Positions 1-6,687 of a DNA stretch of 9,709 nucleotides are shown here, in pieces. The DNA comes from Bacilli bacterium (GTDB taxonomy: Bacteria; Bacillota; Bacilli; Tumebacillales; JAQBPP01). The stretch's first letter is position 1; every line of letters starts with the position of its first letter. Below the pieces are notes generated by a model. The model searched no databases, was not told where the DNA came from, and worked only from the letters and a program-made list of their open reading frames with translations. Position numbers and translations under genes: made by a program. Where the stretch lies: NCBI GenBank assembly GCA_028287455.1, contig JAQBPP010000159.1:1-9709 (forward strand), in the 5' to 3' direction.

Positions 1-454
1 ACTCGACTCGCGTTTGGCAGGAGCGCTCATGGGCGTGCAGGCGATTAAAGGTGTGGAAATTGGATTGGGGTTTGATGCGGCGCGTCGTCTGGGCTCGGAA
101 GTGCATGACGAAATTTTTTACGAGGCGTCACAGGGCTTCTACCGGGAGACTAATGGTGCAGGCGGGACTGAAGGCGGAATTTCGACTGGAATGCCAGTAG
201 TGGTGCGAGCTGCCATGAAGCCGATTCCAACTTTATACAAACCGCTTCGCAGTGTAGATGTGAATACCAAAGAACCGTTTGAAGCTGTTGTGGAACGCTC
301 AGATGTGTGTGCGGTACCTGCTGCTGCCGTTGTCGGTGAAAATGTAGTGGCGTGGGTGATTGCTGATTTGTTTTTAGACAAATTTGGCGGAGACTCGATG
401 CAGGAAGTGGAGCGTAATTATCGCAACTATCTGGAGCAGGTGAAGCGCAGATGA
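1..454 (+). CDS. aroC: Chorismate synthase, C-terminal part (5' end outside window)
   Basis: Catalyses the last shikimate-pathway step, converting 5-enolpyruvylshikimate-3-phosphate to chorismate with reduced FMN, in the cytoplasm. The reading frame is open from base 2 and gives 150 residues before TGA. The first visible residues, [21 protein letters not shown], match the family block around the 'A-x-P-A-V-K-G-V-E-I-G' motif. They are followed by the glycine-rich segment [14 protein letters not shown], by [11 protein letters not shown], and by [16 protein letters not shown], the conserved Arg-Ser-Asp signature near the C-terminus. Full-length family members have about 390 residues, so roughly the N-terminal 240 are missing. 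Where I would expect TNR before the glycine-rich segment in Gram-positive homologues, this protein has TNG; that position differs in enterobacterial enzymes too, so I do not read it as damage. The stop overlaps the aroB start (ATGA), implying translational coupling. The B. subtilis homologue is called aroF and is also followed by aroB. Confidence 0.96.
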   Translation, partial: LDSRLAGALMGVQAIKGVEIGLGFDAARRLGSEVHDEIFYEASQGFYRETNGAGGTEGGISTGMPVVVRAAMKPIPTLYKPLRSVDVNTKEPFEAVVERSDVCAVPAAAVVGENVVAWVIADLFLDKFGGDSMQEVERNYRNYLEQVKRR

Positions 455-1557
455 CTGAACGCTTAACTGTTCAGTTGGGAACCCGGTCCTACCCGATTTA
501 TGTGGGTACGGGGCTTTTATCCCAAGTGGGTGAGCTGCTAAGAGAATTGAATGTTTCCAGCGCTTCTCCGCTGCTTCTTATCACGGATACAAATCTCGCA
601 GCGGCTGGTTATGCCGAGCTGGTGTCCTCCTCTGTTCAGGAACAGGGCTATCAAATTCATACTGCAGTGTTTCCTGCTGGGGAAGCCTCCAAATCCTTGG
701 AACAGGCTGCCAATCTGTTTGAACGCTGTCTGCAGGCAGGTCTGGACCGCGGCTCTACCATTCTTGCACTTGGCGGCGGAGTCGTGGGAGATCTTGCGGG
801 CTTCATCGCGGCTGCTTATATGAGAGGCATCGATTTTATTGGACTGCCGACCACAGTGCTCGCGCATGACAGTTCGGTCGGCGGCAAGGTTGCAGTGAAT
901 CTGCCATCCGCCAAAAATATCGTTGGCAGTTTTCATCAGCCGCGTGCCGTGATCTATGATGTCTCGGCTTTACACACCTTATCGGAGCGCGAGACTAGAT
1001 CAGGACTTGCAGAAGTAGTCAAGCACGCGCTGCTCGACGGTGAGGAGTTCGTCGGGTGGCTTGAGGCAAGGGTGAAACTGTTACTTGCACGTGAGGAAAC
1101 GGCGATGATGGAGGCGCTTTGCCGCGGTTTGCGGGTTAAGGCGGCAGTCGTTGCTCAGGACGAACGGGAGAGCAATATTCGTGCGCATCTGAATCTCGGA
1201 CATACTTTAGGACACGCCATTGAAGCGGTTACCGGTTATACCCGGTATACACATGGAGAAGCAATTTCGATCGGCATGCACTTTGCCTATCTGCTGGCAG
1301 AATCGTTAGGCAGGACCACTGCTGAAACGCGTAAACGCGCTGTGAACTTGCTGTCAGCATTCGGTCTGCCCACTCTGCTTCCGGCAGATTTGCCAGCGGA
1401 TCAGCTGCTTGCCCGGATGTACGAAGACAAAAAATCGATTGGCAGGGAGTTAACTTTTGTACTGCCCAAACAGTTTGGCCAAGTGGAAGTAGTCAAAGGG
1501 ATTGATCCCGCAGATGTAAGCAGACTACTGACGGATCGCAAGGGGTGGGGAGAATGA
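451..1557 (+). CDS. aroB: 3-dehydroquinate synthase
   Basis: Second shikimate-pathway enzyme: converts DAHP to 3-dehydroquinate using NAD+ and a divalent metal, in the cytoplasm. The 368-residue length is normal. Visible family features are the NAD-binding glycine motif [12 protein letters not shown] (about 107-118), the substrate-binding stretch [18 protein letters not shown] (133-150), and the three metal ligands: Glu188 in GLAEVVKH, His251 in [11 protein letters not shown] and His268 in THGE. The ATG overlaps the aroC stop by 4 nt and has an AGGTGA ribosome binding site 7 nt upstream, inside the end of aroC. The 3' end overlaps aroH in the same ATGA fashion, so aroC, aroB and aroH should be translated as a coupled set from a promoter upstream of this window. 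Confidence 0.97.
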   Translation: MTERLTVQLGTRSYPIYVGTGLLSQVGELLRELNVSSASPLLLITDTNLAAAGYAELVSSSVQEQGYQIHTAVFPAGEASKSLEQAANLFERCLQAGLDRGSTILALGGGVVGDLAGFIAAAYMRGIDFIGLPTTVLAHDSSVGGKVAVNLPSAKNIVGSFHQPRAVIYDVSALHTLSERETRSGLAEVVKHALLDGEEFVGWLEARVKLLLAREETAMMEALCRGLRVKAAVVAQDERESNIRAHLNLGHTLGHAIEAVTGYTRYTHGEAISIGMHFAYLLAESLGRTTAETRKRAVNLLSAFGLPTLLPADLPADQLLARMYEDKKSIGRELTFVLPKQFGQVEVVKGIDPADVSRLLTDRKGWGE

Positions 1558-1928
1558 TTCGCGGTTTTCGCGGTGCAACAACCATTGATGGGAATACGCC
1601 TGAAGCTATTGAAGAATCTACTGTAGAGCTGTTTGGTGAGATAGTGAAACGAAACGGATTGGCGGCAGATGAAGTTTCCTATATTATTGTGACGGTCACC
1701 CATGATATAGATGCTGCTTTTCCGGCGAAATACATTCGTCAGCTCGAAGGCTGGCAGTGGGTTCCCGTCATGTGTGCAGTGGAAATTGACGTGCAGGGAG
1801 CTCTTCCGCTTTGTATTCGTCTCATGATTTCCGCAGAGACTGACAAACGGCAAACGGAAGTCGAGCATGTTTTTTTACGAAATGCGGTCCAGCTGCGCCC
1901 GGATTTATTAAAAAATGTTCTTGACTAG
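1554..1928 (+). CDS. aroH: Chorismate mutase, monofunctional AroH class
   Basis: Rearranges chorismate to prephenate, the branch point towards tyrosine and phenylalanine. The 124-residue protein is the trimeric AroH fold known from B. subtilis, not the helical AroQ type. Residues offset by one from the B. subtilis enzyme can be lined up: Arg6 (BsCM Arg7), Phe56, Lys59, Arg62, Cys74, Glu77 and Arg89, the residue that stabilises the developing charge on the ether oxygen. The C-terminal LRPDL (114-118) is also kept. BsCM Tyr108 corresponds to Phe107 here, a mild active-site change. I chose ATG 1554 because it overlaps the aroB stop (ATGA) and has AGGGGTG six bases upstream; the in-frame GTG at 1545 lies inside that ribosome binding site. 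The stop codon lies inside the -35 box of the next promoter. Confidence 0.95.
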   Translation: MIRGFRGATTIDGNTPEAIEESTVELFGEIVKRNGLAADEVSYIIVTVTHDIDAAFPAKYIRQLEGWQWVPVMCAVEIDVQGALPLCIRLMISAETDKRQTEVEHVFLRNAVQLRPDLLKNVLD

Positions 1929-1949
1929 TCGCAGCTCTCTGAGTAACCT
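1921..1949 (+). promoter_or_regulatory. Candidate sigma-A promoter for the trp genes, overlapping aroH stop
   Basis: A -35 box TTGACT (1921-1926) is separated by 17 bases from TAACCT (1944-1949), which keeps the three most conserved -10 positions (T, A and final T). Transcription would start near 1956, about 20 bases before the first TRAP-like triplet. In B. subtilis the trp promoter likewise sits at the end of aroH inside the larger aro operon, so position supports the call. The -10 is only a partial match. Confidence 0.55.
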
Positions 1950-1974
1950 AATAGTAGTTAAGTTGACAGATTTT

Positions 1975-2034
1975 TAGCCGAGAATAGCAGGTCTAGCCGA
2001 GCGGGAGAAGAGCTGAGTAGAGATATGGCAGTAG
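1975..2034 (+). promoter_or_regulatory. Candidate TRAP (MtrB) binding site in the trp leader
   Basis: Nine (G/T)AG triplets start at 1975, 1980, 1985, 1994, 1999, 2005, 2010, 2015 and 2020. Spacers are 2 nt except for one 3-nt spacer and one 6-nt gap (1988-1993) that contains CAG; a further TAG lies at 2032. Tryptophan-activated TRAP, an 11-subunit ring, binds about 11 GAG/UAG repeats spaced by 2-3 nt and so promotes termination upstream of trp genes in Bacillus. The run GAGCTGAG near the 3' end also occurs, as I recall it, in the B. subtilis site. Placement between promoter and terminator, ahead of trpD, fits. The regular spacing is seen; binding is inferred. Confidence 0.8.
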
Positions 2035-2081
2035 TGTATTTTTTTCTATCTCTTATTCTAAATATGCCTTCGAAGGCTGGA
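1992..2081 (+). promoter_or_regulatory. Candidate antiterminator pairing that competes with the terminator
   Basis: Bases 1992-1998 (TCTAGCC), inside the TRAP-like site, can form 7 pairs (one G-U) with 2075-2081 (GGCTGGA), which is the 5' arm of the terminator. An alternative partner is TTTAGCC at 1973-1979. Either pairing excludes the terminator, so TRAP occupancy would release the 5' arm and stop transcription, the B. subtilis logic. A separate hairpin, 2019-2025 with 2047-2053, could hide the last triplets but does not touch the terminator. Found by eye, with no energy calculation. Confidence 0.4.
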
Positions 2082-2103
2082 GCCAACTGCTCTGGTCTTT
2101 TTT
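2073..2103 (+). terminator. Intrinsic terminator (attenuator) ahead of trpD
   Basis: Bases 2073-2083 pair with 2089-2099 in an 11-bp stem (three G-U pairs) around the loop CAACT, with a T run reaching 2103. It lies between aroH and trpD, downstream of the TRAP-like repeats, so it should work as the attenuator terminator. It would also partly insulate trpD from read-through out of aroC-aroB-aroH. Confidence 0.75.
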
Positions 2104-2144
2104 CGTAATTATGACCCTCTTACCGTACGATAGGCCATTTAGGC

Positions 2145-2152
2145 AGGAAGGA
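2145..2152 (+). promoter_or_regulatory. Ribosome binding site deciding the trpD start
   Basis: AGGAAGGA ends at 2152. ATG 2152 is directly against it with no spacer, whereas ATG 2161 lies 8 nt downstream of the AAGGA core. This favours 2161 as the start. Both codons are in the same frame, three residues apart. Confidence 0.6.
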
Positions 2153-2160
2153 TGAAAGAA

Positions 2161-3189
2161 ATGCAATCCATACTGGCGCAAGTGATTGAAGGCAAATCAT
2201 TGACAAGTGACCAAGCGGAACATGCGATGGGACAAATTATGATGGGAGAAGCTACACACTCCCAGATTGGTTCATTTTTGACTGCGCTGCGGATTAAGGG
2301 GGAAACGGTTGAAGAAATCACCGGTTTCGCCAAATCAATGCGCAGATTTGCCAAAGTGGTCGAGTTTCCGGCTGATGAGCTGGTAGATACATGCGGTACG
2401 GGCGGCAGTGGGATCACGCGTTTTAATGTGTCGACTACCGCAGCGATTGTGGCAGCTGCTGGAGGTGTGCCGATCGCCAAACACGGCAATCGCAAAGTTA
2501 CCAGCATTTCAGGCAGTGCAGACGTGCTGGAAGCGTTAGGCGTGCGAGTGGACCTGGAGCCTGAAGGGGTGGCGAATTGTTTGCGGCAGGCTCGCATCGG
2601 CTTTATGTTAGCCCCCCAGTACCATCAGGCGATGAAACATGCGATGGCGCCGCGCAAAGAACTGGGCTTTCGGACAGTCTTGAATTACATGGGCCCTTTG
2701 CTTAACCCGGCCGGTGCAAAACGTCAAATCATTGGAGTATCCAGCCGGGACATGGTGGAGAAGATTGCGCATGTGCTAGTGAACCTGGGAGCAATTCATG
2801 CATTGGTCGTACATGGGGAAGAAGGTTTGGATGAACTGTCAGTGTCAGGTCCATCGTTTGTCGCCGAGGTCAAGAACGGCACTGTCACCACTTATACGGT
2901 TATTCCTGAAGAGTTAGGATTAACGCGTCATCCACTGGAAGCGATTCTTTGTGACAGCCCACTGCACAGCGCCGCGATCATTCGTGGCGTTTTGCAGGGG
3001 GTGCCAGGTGCGCCGCGCGATATTGTAGTGGTTAATGCTGCAGCCAGTTTATTGGTTGGCGGACTGGTGGGCAGCCTAGCGGAGGGTGTGCACAAAAGCA
3101 ATCAGCTGATCGATTCAGGGCTGGCAGCTGAAACATTGGAACGGTTTATTGAAGTCTCTCAGGCTGCTGCTGTGGGAGCGGAGGTATAA
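2161..3189 (+). CDS. trpD: Anthranilate phosphoribosyltransferase
   Basis: Transfers phosphoribose from PRPP to anthranilate, the second step of the tryptophan branch. With the start at 2161 the protein has 342 residues, normal for a stand-alone TrpD without a TrpG fusion. The N-terminal helical domain (IEGKSLTSDQAEHAM) is followed by the PRPP loop DTCGTGGSG (about 76-84), the FNVSTTAA block, KHGNRKVTSISGSADVLEALG, and GPLLNPA further on. The glycine loop usually reads GTGGD; here it is GTGGS. ATG 2152 would add MKE but abuts the ribosome binding site. This is the first gene behind the TRAP-like attenuator, the place trpE takes in B. subtilis. The stop is 4 nt before the trpC start, whose GGAGGT lies in the last codons of trpD. 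Confidence 0.95.
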   Translation: MQSILAQVIEGKSLTSDQAEHAMGQIMMGEATHSQIGSFLTALRIKGETVEEITGFAKSMRRFAKVVEFPADELVDTCGTGGSGITRFNVSTTAAIVAAAGGVPIAKHGNRKVTSISGSADVLEALGVRVDLEPEGVANCLRQARIGFMLAPQYHQAMKHAMAPRKELGFRTVLNYMGPLLNPAGAKRQIIGVSSRDMVEKIAHVLVNLGAIHALVVHGEEGLDELSVSGPSFVAEVKNGTVTTYTVIPEELGLTRHPLEAILCDSPLHSAAIIRGVLQGVPGAPRDIVVVNAAASLLVGGLVGSLAEGVHKSNQLIDSGLAAETLERFIEVSQAAAVGAEV

Positions 3190-3193
3190 GTCA

Positions 3194-3991
3194 ATGATTT
3201 TAGAACGGATTGTAGCTACAAAAAAAGTAGAAGTCGAACAACTTTATCGTGAAACGTCTGCGGCTCAGCTGCGCAGCAAGTGTGAAGGCCTTGCGGTTAC
3301 ACGCGGTTTTCATCGTGCTTTGAAGCAGAATCGTGCGCGGTTATCCGCTGGTGTATCGCTAATTGCGGAAGTGAAAAAAGCCTCCCCGTCCAAAGGGCTT
3401 ATTCGTCCTGATTTTAATCCAGTGGACATTGCGAAAATCTATGAGCAATCAGGCGCTGCCGCCATTTCCGTCTTGACTGATCGTCAGTACTTTCAAGGGT
3501 CCCCAGAGTATTTGGGACAAATCAGGTTGGCTGTGCAGCTGCCCCTTTTGCGCAAGGACTTTATCGTGGATGAAATTCAGATTCCGCAGGCGAGGCTCCT
3601 TGGAGCAGATGCGGTGCTCTTGATCGTAAGTATTTTAGAGCAATCTCAATTGCAGGAATATATGGCGCAGGCACATGCGCTGGGATTGGATGCACTAGTT
3701 GAGGTGCATGATGAAGCCGAGGCGCAGCAGGCACTAGAGGCAGGCGCCAGGCTTGTCGGAATAAACAATCGAAATTTGAAGGATTTTACGGTAGACTTAG
3801 GAACAACCAAACGTGTTGCCCATTTGCTGCCTGACAGTGTCACGATTGTGGCCGAAAGCGGCATCGCGGCGCGTGTCGATGTGGATACGGTGCGTGCTGC
3901 AGGAGCTGCAGCGATCCTGGTCGGCGAGAGTCTGATGAAAGAACCTGATATTGCAGCTGCGGTTTCCCGGTTGGTGGGGACTGACCGATGA
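3194..3991 (+). CDS. trpC: Indole-3-glycerol phosphate synthase
   Basis: Closes the indole ring, converting carboxyphenylamino-deoxyribulose phosphate to indole-3-glycerol phosphate plus CO2. A (beta/alpha)8 barrel of 265 residues, monofunctional as in Bacillus (not the TrpC-TrpF fusion of enterobacteria). Catalytic residues defined for the Sulfolobus enzyme can be placed: Glu59 and Lys61 in AEVKKASPSKG, Lys121 in LRKDF, Glu170 in VEVHDE, Asn191 in GINNRNL, and Glu221-Ser222 in AESGI. Near the end, ILVGESLM is the phosphate-binding segment. ATG 3194 is chosen because GGAGGT (3180-3185) stands 8 nt ahead; an upstream in-frame ATG at 3149 would run 15 codons into trpD and lacks that signal. The stop overlaps trpF (ATGA). 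Confidence 0.96.
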   Translation: MILERIVATKKVEVEQLYRETSAAQLRSKCEGLAVTRGFHRALKQNRARLSAGVSLIAEVKKASPSKGLIRPDFNPVDIAKIYEQSGAAAISVLTDRQYFQGSPEYLGQIRLAVQLPLLRKDFIVDEIQIPQARLLGADAVLLIVSILEQSQLQEYMAQAHALGLDALVEVHDEAEAQQALEAGARLVGINNRNLKDFTVDLGTTKRVAHLLPDSVTIVAESGIAARVDVDTVRAAGAAAILVGESLMKEPDIAAAVSRLVGTDR

Positions 3992-4671
3992 ATGGTTCCG
4001 CTGCACAATTGGGCATTAAAATTTGCGGACTGCAAACCCGGGAAGAAGTAGTGGCAGCAGTAGGCGAGGGTGCCACGCATATTGGTTTCATGTTTGCAAG
4101 CAGCCGCCGGCAAGTGAGTTCGACTGTGGCCGCCGCGCTTGCAGTTGATGCTGAAGGAGTGGACAAAGTTGGCGTATTTGTGGATCCAACTTTAGAGGAG
4201 CTGCAGCGCGTGGTGGAACAGGTTCCTTTAACTGTGATTCAACTGCACGGCAATGAAACGCCTGAGTTTTGTACGCTGGTGCGCGAAGCTTTTGCGGCTG
4301 CAGGCATTAAGGTTTGGAAAGCTGTCTCCGTGCAGGATGACTTCCATTTGGAGGAGTTGCTGCCGTATGCCAAAGTGGTGGACAGCGTGTTGGTGGATGC
4401 GTATCATCCCGACCAGCGGGGCGGCTCCGGTCAAACTTTTGGCTGGGAGATCTTGCCTGAAATTCAACGTTTATTTGATAAACACCAACTGGCCACTGAA
4501 CTGTGGGTTGCCGGCGGATTAGATCCGGAGAACGTGGGCGAACTCGTGCGCGGATATTCGCTTCACGGCGTGGATGTTTCTTCTGGAGTGGAAATTGAAC
4601 GCTCAAAATCGCCGGAACGAATCAGGGATTTCATAAATGAGGTGAAACGAAGTCATGCTTTATCCAGATGA
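3988..4671 (+). CDS. trpF: Phosphoribosylanthranilate isomerase
   Basis: Isomerises N-(5'-phosphoribosyl)anthranilate to the ribulose phosphate used by TrpC. A TIM-barrel of 227 residues, somewhat longer than the usual 200-210. It has KICGL near the N-terminus with the catalytic Cys13, [12 protein letters not shown], the catalytic aspartate Asp137 in [15 protein letters not shown], the AGGLDPENV block, and the C-terminal phosphate-binding GVDVSSGVE (194-202). The start codon overlaps the trpC stop (ATGA) with GGGGA 7 nt upstream. The 3' end overlaps trpB by 17 nt, and the trpB ribosome binding site lies inside the trpF coding sequence. Confidence 0.95.
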   Translation: MNGSAAQLGIKICGLQTREEVVAAVGEGATHIGFMFASSRRQVSSTVAAALAVDAEGVDKVGVFVDPTLEELQRVVEQVPLTVIQLHGNETPEFCTLVREAFAAAGIKVWKAVSVQDDFHLEELLPYAKVVDSVLVDAYHPDQRGGSGQTFGWEILPEIQRLFDKHQLATELWVAGGLDPENVGELVRGYSLHGVDVSSGVEIERSKSPERIRDFINEVKRSHALSR

Positions 4672-5848
4672 ACGCGGCAGATACGGGCAATTTGGCGGGA
4701 AATATGTGCCGGAAACGGTCATGTCCGCACTGCATGAATTAGAGGAAAATTATGAAGCTTGCATCAAGGACGCAGCATTTATTGCAGAACTCAACGAATT
4801 GCTTACAGAATATTCCGGACGTCCAACTCCGCTTTATTATGCGAAACGGCTGAGCGAGAAGTTTGGCGGCGCGAAAATTTACCTGAAACGGGAAGACCTT
4901 AACCATACAGGTGCGCATAAGATCAACAACTGTTTAGGGCAAGGACTGCTTGCACTTCGTTCAGGCAAAAAGAAAGTCGTTGCGGAAACCGGGGCCGGTC
5001 AGCATGGAGTGGCCACTGCAACGATCTGTGCGCTGCTTGGGCTTGAATGCACAGTTTTTATGGGCGAAGAAGACATCAGGCGGCAAGAGTTGAACGTGTT
5101 CCGCATGAAACTGCTGGGCGCTGAAGTGGTGCCAGCAGTTTCTGGTACAAAAACGCTTAAGGACGCTACGAATGAAGCAATTCGCTATTGGGTTGAGCAT
5201 GTCGAGGATACCTACTATTTGATTGGCTCTGTGGTTGGACCACATCCTTATCCACGCATTGTGCGTGATTTTCAACGGATTATTGGAGATGAAGTGAAAA
5301 GCCAAATTCAGAAACTGGAAGGGAGACTGCCGGATACGGTGGTTGCCTGTGTGGGTGGCGGCTCCAATGCGATGGGGATATTTTATCCATTCCTTGACGA
5401 TGCTGAAGTTCGGTTGATCGGTGTGGAAGCAGCTGGTGAAGGAGTCGATACAGAGCGTCATGCGGCGAGTATCGGCAAAGGCAGACCTGGCGTGCTGCAT
5501 GGTTCGCTGACCTACTTGCTGCAGGATGTAAATGGACAGGTTCAGGAAGCTCATTCCATCTCCGCGGGGCTGGATTATCCGGGCATCGGTCCGGAACATT
5601 CGCATTTGGCATATACAAATCGGGCCCAGTATGTTCCGATTACTGACGAAGAGGCGCTGGAGGCTCTTCATCTTCTGTCGAGGGTAGAAGGCATCATCCC
5701 GGCGCTCGAGAGCGCGCATGCAGTTGCCCACGCAGCGAAAATCGCGCCTGCCTTGCCTGCCGATCACATCCTTGTCATTAATATCTCTGGACGCGGTGAC
5801 AAAGACATGCCGACAGTCATGGAGAAAATGGGGAGGGACAGCGTATGA
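4655..5848 (+). CDS. trpB: Tryptophan synthase beta subunit
   Basis: PLP enzyme that condenses indole with serine to give tryptophan. It works with TrpA in an alpha2-beta2 complex in which indole is channelled. Length is 397 residues, typical of the TrpB1 type. Seen: the start [24 protein letters not shown] with the Schiff-base Lys89, AETGAGQHG with catalytic Glu111, the phosphate loop GGGSNAMG (234-241), and NISGRGDKD with Ser378 at the PLP ring nitrogen. The ATG has TGAGGTGA 9 nt upstream within trpF, so translation is probably coupled to trpF. It ends in an ATGA overlap with trpA, which favours equal amounts of the two subunits. Confidence 0.98.
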   Translation: MLYPDERGRYGQFGGKYVPETVMSALHELEENYEACIKDAAFIAELNELLTEYSGRPTPLYYAKRLSEKFGGAKIYLKREDLNHTGAHKINNCLGQGLLALRSGKKKVVAETGAGQHGVATATICALLGLECTVFMGEEDIRRQELNVFRMKLLGAEVVPAVSGTKTLKDATNEAIRYWVEHVEDTYYLIGSVVGPHPYPRIVRDFQRIIGDEVKSQIQKLEGRLPDTVVACVGGGSNAMGIFYPFLDDAEVRLIGVEAAGEGVDTERHAASIGKGRPGVLHGSLTYLLQDVNGQVQEAHSISAGLDYPGIGPEHSHLAYTNRAQYVPITDEEALEALHLLSRVEGIIPALESAHAVAHAAKIAPALPADHILVINISGRGDKDMPTVMEKMGRDSV

Positions 5849-6687
5849 GTACGAATGTTTCGCGGATCGCGGCGAAATTTGCAGAACTAGGGGCGCGAAA
5901 GGAAACAGCTTTTATTCCTTTTATCACCGCCGGGGATCCAACCCTTGCTCATACGCGCGAACTGCTCTTCCGCTTGCAGGACGCAGGGGCTGACATTGTT
6001 GAGCTAGGCATTCCGTATTCTGACCCGCTCGCCGATGGCCCCGTGATTCAGGCGGCTGCGCTGCGGTCGCTTGCAGGCGGCACAACGATTGATCGCGTGT
6101 TTGATTTTGTGCGTCAATTGCGCGCTGACGGCTTCCATTTGCCGCTCATTTTCTTTACGTATATTAATCCAGTGCTGCAGCGCGGCATCGACAGTTTCTT
6201 TAGTGAAGCGGCTGACAGCGGCGCCGATGGCGTGATTATTCCTGATCTGCCGGTGGAAGAAGCTGACGAGGCCCAGCAAGCGGCACGAGCTGCCGGCATG
6301 GACTTGATTCCTTTAGTTGCGCCAACCAGCCAGAATCGGATCCAGCGCATCTGCTCGCAAGCTTCAGGGTTTATCTATTGTGTGGCTACTCTTGGTGTAA
6401 CGGGTGCGCGTGAAACTGTTTCGACCTTCTTGCCAGCGTTTGTGGCTAGTGTCCGTGAGTACGCGAATGTTCCTGTGGCAGTAGGCTTCGGAGTGAGTTC
6501 GGGTGAGCAGGCCAAGCAGATTGCAGCGTATGCGGATGGAATTATTGTGGGCTCCGCATTGGTGCGGCGAGTACAAGCAGTAGCTGAAGCGATGGAGGCT
6601 TTAGATGAACAGCTGGAGCAGCAGCGGTTGGACGAGTTTAGCAGCTTCGCACAATCTCTGAAAGCGCCGCTGCGGGGGAACCTATGA
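5845..6687 (+). CDS. trpA: Tryptophan synthase alpha subunit
   Basis: Cleaves indole-3-glycerol phosphate to indole and glyceraldehyde-3-phosphate and passes indole to TrpB. A TIM-barrel of 280 residues, slightly longer than the common 260-270. The catalytic pair is present: Glu53 in [16 protein letters not shown] and Asp64 in the same motif (Glu49 and Asp60 of the Salmonella enzyme). Other family blocks are [36 protein letters not shown], and the phosphate-binding [11 protein letters not shown] and GIIVGSALV. The start overlaps the trpB stop by ATGA, with GGAGGG 7 nt upstream. A hydrophilic Glu/Gln-rich tail ([14 protein letters not shown]) accounts for much of the extra length. The stop overlaps the tyrA start by ATGA. 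Confidence 0.97.
   Translation: MSTNVSRIAAKFAELGARKETAFIPFITAGDPTLAHTRELLFRLQDAGADIVELGIPYSDPLADGPVIQAAALRSLAGGTTIDRVFDFVRQLRADGFHLPLIFFTYINPVLQRGIDSFFSEAADSGADGVIIPDLPVEEADEAQQAARAAGMDLIPLVAPTSQNRIQRICSQASGFIYCVATLGVTGARETVSTFLPAFVASVREYANVPVAVGFGVSSGEQAKQIAAYADGIIVGSALVRRVQAVAEAMEALDEQLEQQRLDEFSSFAQSLKAPLRGNL

Noticed and set aside
1963..1968. TTGACA, a perfect -35 hexamer just before the TRAP-like repeats
   Set aside because: No acceptable -10 box lies 16-19 bases downstream (the area reads TAGCAG and GC-richer repeat sequence), and starting there would remove much of the triplet array from the transcript. TTGACT at 1921 has a usable -10 partner.
2066..2077. Perfect palindrome GCCTTCGAAGGC as an operator
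   Set aside because: Its right half is part of the terminator 5' arm, and I know no regulator that would bind it in this context; it may form a small competing hairpin at most.
2111..2155. A 14-codon ORF (starts MTLLPYDRPFRQ) whose TGA overlaps the ATG at 2152, as a possible leader peptide for trpD
   Set aside because: It has no ribosome binding site, contains no tryptophan codon, and lies after the terminator instead of before it.
3149..3193. Upstream ATG for trpC that would add 15 residues and overlap trpD
   Set aside because: ATG 3194 has GGAGGT 8 nt ahead and begins at the usual N-terminus of the family; the added residues (MKSLRLLLWERRYKS) do not look conserved.
4961..5767. A 268-codon open frame on the minus strand inside trpB
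   Set aside because: It lies wholly antisense to a well-conserved enzyme gene, its translation resembles no family I know, and its composition is that expected of a shadow frame. The other long minus-strand frames within aroB, trpD, trpC, trpA and tyrA were dropped for the same reason.
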